A stretch of 30,214 nt of DNA from Deferribacterales bacterium UBA4806 (GTDB lineage Bacteria > Chrysiogenota > Deferribacteres > Deferribacterales > UBA228): assembly GCA_002402635.1 (NCBI GenBank), contig DHGE01000180.1, forward strand, positions 1-30,214. Direction: 5' to 3'. The notes beneath the pieces were generated by a model. It made no database searches, had not been told where the DNA came from, and saw only the letters and a list, made by a program, of their open reading frames with translations. Below, piece after piece: positions 25,361 to 30,214 of this stretch. How positions within the stretch are numbered: position 1 is the first letter of the stretch; every line of letters starts with the position of its first letter. A program made the translations under genes and the position numbers.

Positions 25361-26243
25361 GCCAAAAACTATTGTCTTTGTTGGCAAAGGTGGGGTTGGA
25401 AAAACTACAATTTCTTCCAATCTATCTTTAAGCCTCTCAGAAGAGAAAAAACCAACATATTTATTATCTATTGATCCTGCAAGCAATCTCTTTGATTTTT
25501 TTTACATTACCAAAGATACTTCTATTAAATCAATCAACAAATATCTCACTATAGAGGAATGTGACCTCGAATCAAAAATGAATAAAGAAATAAACAAAAC
25601 CCTAAATAATATGAAAGCACAATATAAATATTTGACAGTCCTAAATTTAGAACATCTTTTTAAAGCAATAAAATACTCGCCTGGTCTAAATGAATACATA
25701 TCTTTATTAGCAATATATGAAGTCTATATAAAAATAAAAAACAACAATGATTATTTTTTAATCGACACACCACCAACAGGATTACTTCTCAACATTCTCT
25801 CACTGTTAAAAACCTCAACATTATGGCTAAAACAATTAATCGATCTCAGAGAAAAAATTATTGATAAGAGATTGTTTTTGGATCATCTCAAAACTAAAGA
25901 AAGCCTTAACAAAAAAGATATCCCTATTAAAATTCTAAAAAACGAAGTAAATATTGTAGACTCTTTGAATAAATTGTTTACCAACAATTTAACTAAATTT
26001 TGCTTGATAATTAACAATGATAATTTATCAATCAAAGAGGGAGAATACATAATTTCAAAGTGCAAAGACTTAGATATATCAATTGATTTTATTATAGTCA
26101 ACAAGACAAAAAATAAAAATATTGGCCTTCCTAAGACCTTTAAAAATTATAAAGTATGTACACTCCCCCAAATTGAATCTGGAAATAATATTATATTTAA
26201 TACAGCTAATATAAAAAATATTATAGATTTGTTATATTACTAA
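25350..26243 (+). CDS. ArsA/Get3-type ATPase
   Basis: 297 residues. It starts with the deviant Walker A of the ArsA/Get3/MinD class (GKGGVGKTT, residues 12-20), then SIDPASNLFDFF (Asp42; ArsA-type DPA..L.D.F switch I) and IDTPPTGLLLNIL (about 139; ArsA-type DTAPTGH switch II). These signatures place it in the ArsA/Get3 branch. It is single-domain, and shorter than Get3, with a Lys/Asn-rich C-terminal half. There is no ArsB or arsenic regulator nearby, so arsenite export is not supported. Being coupled to a CstA transporter and a small protein suggests a role in the activity or insertion of that transporter, which is my inference. Confidence 0.75.
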   Translation: MLPEPKTIVFVGKGGVGKTTISSNLSLSLSEEKKPTYLLSIDPASNLFDFFYITKDTSIKSINKYLTIEECDLESKMNKEINKTLNNMKAQYKYLTVLNLEHLFKAIKYSPGLNEYISLLAIYEVYIKIKNNNDYFLIDTPPTGLLLNILSLLKTSTLWLKQLIDLREKIIDKRLFLDHLKTKESLNKKDIPIKILKNEVNIVDSLNKLFTNNLTKFCLIINNDNLSIKEGEYIISKCKDLDISIDFIIVNKTKNKNIGLPKTFKNYKVCTLPQIESGNNIIFNTANIKNIIDLLYY

Positions 26244-26263
26244 TGTATTTGCCATCTATTATA

Positions 26264-26292
26264 TTGACATACAAACCCAATTTCCCTATTAT
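26264..26292 (+). promoter_or_regulatory. Promoter of the thioesterase gene, short leader
   Basis: Perfect TTGACA (26264-26269), 17-base spacer, TATTAT (26287-26292, 5 of 6), then 11 bases to the ATG at 26304. The leader is predicted to be about 5 bases, with no room for a ribosome site. Confidence 0.65.
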
Positions 26293-26303
26293 TTAGAGCA
26301 ACA

Positions 26304-26717
26304 ATGAAAACATACCGTTATCCAATTCAGGTTAGATTTGCTGATTTAGATGGGTATTTTCATGCAAATCATGCAGTTTTCTTAACATATCTAGAAGTTG
26401 CTAGAATTGCATTTATAAAAGAAGAGATGGGCAATTTTTTTACAGATTTATATGATGAAGGCACTCTTTTCCTATTAACAAAAGCATCTATTTCTTATTT
26501 AAAGCCTATCGGGCTTAATGATAATATTTTTGTTGAATTATGGGTTGGCAGCATAAAACATACTACTTTCACTTTTCAATATAAAATAGATGATGACTAC
26601 AATCATATATTTGCTGAGGCTGAGACAGAATCTGCTATATATAGTAAACATAAGAAAAAGCTTACTAGAATCCCCGAGCATTTTAAAAATGTATTAACTA
26701 AGTATTTACAGCAATAA
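26304..26717 (+). CDS. YbgC/4HBT-family acyl-CoA thioesterase
   Basis: 137 residues, a single hotdog domain. The N-terminal motif FADLDGYFHANHAVFLTYLE followed by VAR corresponds to the D-x-D-x-x-G-H-x-N-N-x-x-Y-x-x-Y-x-E-x-A-R pattern of 4-hydroxybenzoyl-CoA thioesterase relatives, with the catalytic Asp in ADLDG. The second half has SISYLKPIGLNDNIFVELW and the TFTFQYKI strand. It should hydrolyse an acyl-CoA in the cytoplasm; chain preference is not readable. There is no tol-pal neighbour, unlike classical ybgC. Confidence 0.85.
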   Translation: MKTYRYPIQVRFADLDGYFHANHAVFLTYLEVARIAFIKEEMGNFFTDLYDEGTLFLLTKASISYLKPIGLNDNIFVELWVGSIKHTTFTFQYKIDDDYNHIFAEAETESAIYSKHKKKLTRIPEHFKNVLTKYLQQ

Positions 26718-26741
26718 TGAAGCAATTGCATTCCATTAATT

Positions 26742-26747
26742 TATAAT
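26742..26747 (+). promoter_or_regulatory. -10 box directly before the antiporter gene
   Basis: Perfect TATAAT 7 bases before the ATG at 26755 with no ribosome site. I find no convincing -35 at 16-18 bases, so this is a weaker case than the other leaderless candidates. Confidence 0.3.
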
Positions 26748-26754
26748 TTTATAT

Positions 26755-28446
26755 ATGACTATAAGTTCAATAGACATCGTATTTTTCATGCTTGGCATAG
26801 CAATATTGCTATTTGTAGCTAAGCTTTTTGCAGAAATTGCAAAAAAGCTAGGCATTGTAGCTGTATTTGGTGAAATACTGGCAGGGATTGTTTTAGGCCC
26901 TACCGTTTTAGGGTTCTTCTTCCCATTTATAAATGATGTATTGTTCCCATCAGAGGGTGCACGAAAAATGCTCCTTGATATTATAGCAAACATATCAATT
27001 GTACTATTTCTGTTAGTAGCAGGCATCGAAGCAGACTTAAATTCAGTTAAAAGGCAGGGCAAGGTTGTTTTTACAGTTGCTATTTCAAGCCTGGTTGTAC
27101 CTTTTGTTGTAATATTTTTTTTAGCAACTATAATGCCAGAAGTATTTGGTGGCCCAGGGGATTTAAAAAATACGATTTTTGCACTATTTATTGCAACAGC
27201 TCTATCAATTTCTGCTCTACCTGTTATAGCAAAAATATTAATGGATTTAAATTATTATAGAAGCGATTTGGGCGCAGTTATAATAGCAGCTGCAATACTT
27301 ATTGATATTATTGGTTGGCTTCTCTTTGCCTTTACTCTTGGATTAATAGGTAAGAATGAAAGCTCATATATACCTTTATACTATGTTATTGCTTTAACGC
27401 TTTTATTTGCATTCTTTATGTTAACTTTTTTTAGAAAATTAATGCACAAAACACTTCCCTATATCCAGGCTCATTTTACCTGGCCAGATTCTATGATAAC
27501 CTTTGCACTATCTATAGCCTTTATTTCTGCTGCTTTTACTCAGTGGTTAGGTATACATGCACTTTTTGGAGCTTTTATGGCTGGCCTTGCAATAGGAGAT
27601 ACCTATCACTTCAAGGAAAAAGCTCGAACTACTATTGAGCAGTTTGTTAATGCTTTTTTTTCACCACTTTTTTTTGGATCAATTGGGCTCTATATTAATT
27701 TCATAACTAATTTTAATACCATTCTGTTTTTAACCTACTTCTTAATTGGTACAATTTTGAAGCTTATAGGATCATTTATAGGTTCTAAAATGGGGAAATT
27801 AAGTAACAAAGAAGGTATTGCAGTAGGATTTGCTATGAATGCCAGGGGAGCTATGGAAATTATTATCGCTCTGGTTGCATTAAGATATAATGTTATAAAT
27901 GAAGAAATCTTTGTAGCTTTAGTCACATTTGCCATAGTTTCATCACTACTTAGCGCACCTATTATGAAAAAAATACTGTCCATTAAAATGCCTACAAAAT
28001 TTTATGATTTCTTAGATTCAAACGCCTTTATTTATACTTTAGAAAATATAGATAAATTTACATTAATTGAAAAAATATCTGAAATAATAGCAAAACATAA
28101 CAACTTAGACAGTGAAATTGTAAAAAGTGCAGTAATTGCAAGGGAAGAAGTTATGCCAACAGGGCTCGAACACGGAGTAGCAATTCCACATGCAAGGATT
28201 GAAGGGCTAAAAAAGCCTATTATTGCAGTTGCCATTTGCCCAAGAGGTATCAATTTTCAAGCTCCAGATGGAAATCCATCATTTTTTGTTTTTTTAATTC
28301 TAACATCAAGTAAGGATAACTTAAAGCAGCTTGAAATAATTGCAGATATTTCTAAAACTTTTAGAAAAACAGACTATATAAGTGAAAAAAACTTCCCTGT
28401 TAACTATACTGAATTTCTTGCTCTCATCAAAAGTGGAAGCAAGTAA
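26755..28446 (+). CDS. CPA2 cation/proton antiporter fused to a PTS EIIA domain
   Basis: 563 residues in two parts. Residues 1-400 are a CPA2 (KefB/NapA-like) antiporter with about 12-13 helices: FGEILAGIVLGPTVLGF, LLVAGIEADL, ALSISALPVIAKIL, AAAILIDIIGWLLF (Asp in the transport helix) and GFAMNARGAMEIIIAL. Residues 415-560 are a type-2 PTS EIIA domain: AVIAREEVMPTGLEHGVAIP then HAR, with His479 as the phospho-acceptor, and the usual L-E-I-I-A-D-I end. Such fusions suggest control of Na+/H+ or K+/H+ exchange by PTS phosphorylation; no sugar PTS gene is present here. There is no KTN/TrkA-N domain. Confidence 0.88.
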   Translation: MTISSIDIVFFMLGIAILLFVAKLFAEIAKKLGIVAVFGEILAGIVLGPTVLGFFFPFINDVLFPSEGARKMLLDIIANISIVLFLLVAGIEADLNSVKRQGKVVFTVAISSLVVPFVVIFFLATIMPEVFGGPGDLKNTIFALFIATALSISALPVIAKILMDLNYYRSDLGAVIIAAAILIDIIGWLLFAFTLGLIGKNESSYIPLYYVIALTLLFAFFMLTFFRKLMHKTLPYIQAHFTWPDSMITFALSIAFISAAFTQWLGIHALFGAFMAGLAIGDTYHFKEKARTTIEQFVNAFFSPLFFGSIGLYINFITNFNTILFLTYFLIGTILKLIGSFIGSKMGKLSNKEGIAVGFAMNARGAMEIIIALVALRYNVINEEIFVALVTFAIVSSLLSAPIMKKILSIKMPTKFYDFLDSNAFIYTLENIDKFTLIEKISEIIAKHNNLDSEIVKSAVIAREEVMPTGLEHGVAIPHARIEGLKKPIIAVAICPRGINFQAPDGNPSFFVFLILTSSKDNLKQLEIIADISKTFRKTDYISEKNFPVNYTEFLALIKSGSK

Positions 28447-28458
28447 ACATCTAATAAC

Positions 28459-28489
28459 TTGAAAAATATAGTTTTATTTGTATTATAAT
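28459..28489 (+). promoter_or_regulatory. Promoter of the yjbQ-DHH-engB set, leaderless geometry
   Basis: TTGAAA (28459-28464), then TATTAT (28481-28486, 16-base spacer) overlapping TATAAT (28484-28489, 19-base spacer). The ATG is at 28495, so the leader is zero to two bases. No ribosome site. Confidence 0.5.
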
Positions 28490-28494
28490 AAACT

Positions 28495-28914
28495 ATGAAA
28501 ACCTACAGGAAAGAATTATATTTTAACACAAAAAACAGAGTAGAATTCATTAACATAACAAGAAATGTTGAAAAAGCTTTAGAGGAAAGTAACATCAAAG
28601 AAGGTCTTTGCCTTGTTAATGCAATGCACATTACTGCATCTGTTTTTATTAATGATGATGAAGCAGGGCTTCACAAAGACTATTACAAATGGCTTGAAAA
28701 ACTGGCTCCACATGAGCCTGTGAACAATTATAATCATAATAGAACTGGTGAAGATAACGGAGATGCTCATCTAAAAAGGCAGATCATGGGGCGTGAAGTT
28801 GTGGTAGCTATAACAGGTGGAAAATTGGACTTTGGACCATGGGAGCAGATTTTTTATGGTGAATTTGATGGTAGAAGGCAAAAGAGAGTTTTAATAAAAA
28901 TAATTGGAGAATAA
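28495..28914 (+). CDS. yjbQ: YjbQ-family protein (secondary thiamine-phosphate synthase-like)
   Basis: 139 residues, the full length of the YjbQ/UPF0047 family. Family features are [15 protein letters not shown] in the middle, then the [20 protein letters not shown] segment, and the C-terminal [20 protein letters not shown]. Members fold as a trimeric beta-sandwich with a His-rich site and have a weak thiamine-phosphate synthase activity; the physiological role is not settled. The next gene starts on the base after its stop codon, so the two are co-translated. Confidence 0.92.
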   Translation: MKTYRKELYFNTKNRVEFINITRNVEKALEESNIKEGLCLVNAMHITASVFINDDEAGLHKDYYKWLEKLAPHEPVNNYNHNRTGEDNGDAHLKRQIMGREVVVAITGGKLDFGPWEQIFYGEFDGRRQKRVLIKIIGE

Positions 28915-29766
28915 ATGGAAAAAATTTTACATATAACCCATAATGATTTAGATGGAGCTGGTTGCGGTATAATTGTTAAAAAAATTTACAGAGATGCAGA
29001 AGTTAAACACTTAGATTATAAGGAAGTGGACAACTTTATAATAGAAAATTATAGAGGTTATAATAGAGTAATTATAACAGATGTAACTCCAAGTAAAGAT
29101 ACTATTGAATTGCTTTCAAATGAGGTTACTCTGCTCGTTATAGACCATCATAAAACAAGCACACACTTACTTAATAAGGATTATGCTATTATTGATATAA
29201 ATAAATGTGCAACACTTCTAACCTACGAATGGGCACTTACGATTGACAAAAAAATTGAAATATATGAACAATTTGTAAAGCTTGTTAATGACTACGATTT
29301 ATGGAAAAATGAATTTGCAGAAAGCAGAGATCTCAATATCCTCTTTACAACTCTTGGATTAGAAAAATTTACAGAACGTTTTTTAAATAATGGATCTATA
29401 GAGTTTGATAAATGTGAAAAAGTATTGATAGATGTAGAAAAGGAAAGTTTAAATTTATCCTTTGAAGAGGCATTGATTAATCACCGCATATACAATGATA
29501 GATGGAATAATGTTTTCTGTCTTACATTTACTGAACGTTATAATTCTGAAATAGGCGATTTTTTATTGCACAAACTCAATGTAGATTACATTTTAATGAT
29601 TAACGCAAAAAAGAGTAAAGTTTCTCTTAGATCGAAAGAAAACTTTGATGTAAGTGAAATTGCATTGAAATTTGGTGGAGGAGGACATAAAAATGCTGCA
29701 GGTTTTACGCTTGACATGTTTAGTTCTGCAACCACTACTTTTAAAAATATAGGGCTTGTTCTATAA
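28915..29766 (+). CDS. DHH-family phosphoesterase
   Basis: 283 residues. Motif I is HNDLDGAGCG (His9, Asp11, Asp13), motif II TDVTPS (Asp56), motif III VIDHHKTST (Asp77, His78, His79), with a later NDYDLW for motif IV. The C-terminal DHHA1 domain ends in FGGGGHKNAAGF. These ligate two Mn2+ ions and hydrolyse short RNAs or cyclic dinucleotide products such as pApA/pGpG (NrnA/NrnB group). The protein lacks the CBS, GGDEF-like and membrane parts of longer relatives. It is immediately followed, after 12 bases, by engB. Confidence 0.88.
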   Translation: MEKILHITHNDLDGAGCGIIVKKIYRDAEVKHLDYKEVDNFIIENYRGYNRVIITDVTPSKDTIELLSNEVTLLVIDHHKTSTHLLNKDYAIIDINKCATLLTYEWALTIDKKIEIYEQFVKLVNDYDLWKNEFAESRDLNILFTTLGLEKFTERFLNNGSIEFDKCEKVLIDVEKESLNLSFEEALINHRIYNDRWNNVFCLTFTERYNSEIGDFLLHKLNVDYILMINAKKSKVSLRSKENFDVSEIALKFGGGGHKNAAGFTLDMFSSATTTFKNIGLVL

Positions 29767-29778
29767 GTCCCTGAAAAA

Positions 29779-30214
29779 ATGGAAGTTCAACTTTTAACAA
29801 CTGCTTACAACAAAGAACAGTTGCCTGAGTTATCATTGCCGTCTTTTGCATTTGTCGGTAGGAGCAACGTGGGAAAATCTACTCTAATTAATAAGCTCTT
29901 AAATAGAAAAAACTTTGCACGTGTATCAAGATACGCCGGTAAAACAATATCTATAAATTTCTATAAAATTAATAATGAATTTATTTTTATTGATTTACCT
30001 GGATATGGTTATGCTAGGCAGAGTACCTCTAATATTAATGAATGGAGAGAATTAATCGAATATTTTTTAGTACACAATAAAAAATATTTAACTCTTTTCT
30101 TATTATTGGATGTTAGAAGAGGTATAACTAATTTAGATTTAGAAATGCATAAATATATGATATATAACAATATAAAATTTTTTATAGTCTTAACAAAAAT
30201 TGATAAAGTAAGTA
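29779..30214 (+). CDS. engB: Ribosome-biogenesis GTPase EngB/YsxC, N-terminal part
   Basis: The ATG at 29779 opens a frame that runs off the window end; 145 codons are visible of about 190-200 expected. It has G1 GRSNVGKST (residues 27-35), a G2 threonine in GKTISINFY, G3 DLPGYGYA and the G4 region TKIDKV at the window edge. These are the signatures of the YihA/EngB subfamily, which acts in late assembly of the large ribosomal subunit. It follows the DHH gene by 12 bases in the same operon. Confidence 0.9.
   Translation, partial: MEVQLLTTAYNKEQLPELSLPSFAFVGRSNVGKSTLINKLLNRKNFARVSRYAGKTISINFYKINNEFIFIDLPGYGYARQSTSNINEWRELIEYFLVHNKKYLTLFLLLDVRRGITNLDLEMHKYMIYNNIKFFIVLTKIDKVS

Noticed and set aside
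25350..26243. Arsenite-pump ATPase (arsA) of an arsenic resistance operon
   Set aside because: Family signatures fit, but there is no arsB, arsC, arsD or arsR, only one ATPase domain, and a tight link to cstA.

Overview
The window is strongly AT-rich and reads as the genome of an anaerobic or microaerobic, respiring, motile Gram-negative bacterium. The signs are a selenocysteine formate dehydrogenase with an NrfD-type membrane anchor, a chemoreceptor carrying a c-type heme site, several Tat-exported redox proteins, and compact operons with very short convergent gaps. Gene content and style recall Deferribacterota or similar deep-branching respirers. That placement is an inference from general resemblance and I give it low confidence. 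No rRNA, tRNA, CRISPR array or intact insertion sequence was seen.

Layout. Positions 1-288 hold the end of a Bax inhibitor-1/YccA-family membrane protein. Positions 490-788 hold a small secreted protein whose signal peptide is out of frame by one base in a T run. Positions 969-4373 hold two tandem paralogous secreted alpha/beta hydrolases; the first seems to lack a normal start codon (ATA where ATG is expected). Positions 4374-4916 are a decay zone with a C-terminal scrap of a third hydrolase copy and, on the minus strand, a truncated ribbon-helix-helix antitoxin-like gene. Positions 4917-9927 encode the formate dehydrogenase, with an in-frame UGA (Sec) at 5475-5477 followed by a SECIS-like hairpin. 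On the minus strand, 9946-13288 is a ribose-type ABC importer (rbsA-rbsC-rbsB). Positions 13396-14436 (+) encode a Tat-exported member of the isocitrate lyase/PEP mutase superfamily. Positions 14452-16551 (-) form an operon ZIP transporter - CsaA - ribokinase. Positions 16620-19198 (-) hold a CotA-like multicopper oxidase and a TerC-family membrane protein. Positions 19320-21320 (+) are an SDR plus an alanine/serine-glyoxylate-type aminotransferase. Then follow on the plus strand: a heme-binding, zinc-binding chemoreceptor (21377-23302); an overlapping operon of CstA transporter, unknown small protein and ArsA/Get3-type ATPase (23395-26243); a thioesterase; a CPA2 antiporter fused to a PTS EIIA domain; YjbQ; a DHH phosphoesterase; and the start of engB (cut by the window end).

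How the parts may work together. Formate oxidation in the periplasm would feed quinones through the NrfD subunit. The chemoreceptor could steer cells by redox or ligand state at its heme. The ZIP transporter, multicopper oxidase and TerC protein look like a metal-handling neighbourhood. The ribose importer and ribokinase are separated into two minus-strand blocks.

The most unusual signal is architectural. At least six and perhaps eight genes have a recognisable sigma70-type -10 box only about 5-11 bases before the start codon and no Shine-Dalgarno sequence. This predicts leaderless or near-leaderless mRNAs, while other genes in the same window have strong AGGAGG-type sites. The second candidate for new biology is the translationally coupled CstA / unknown small protein / ArsA-type ATPase operon.
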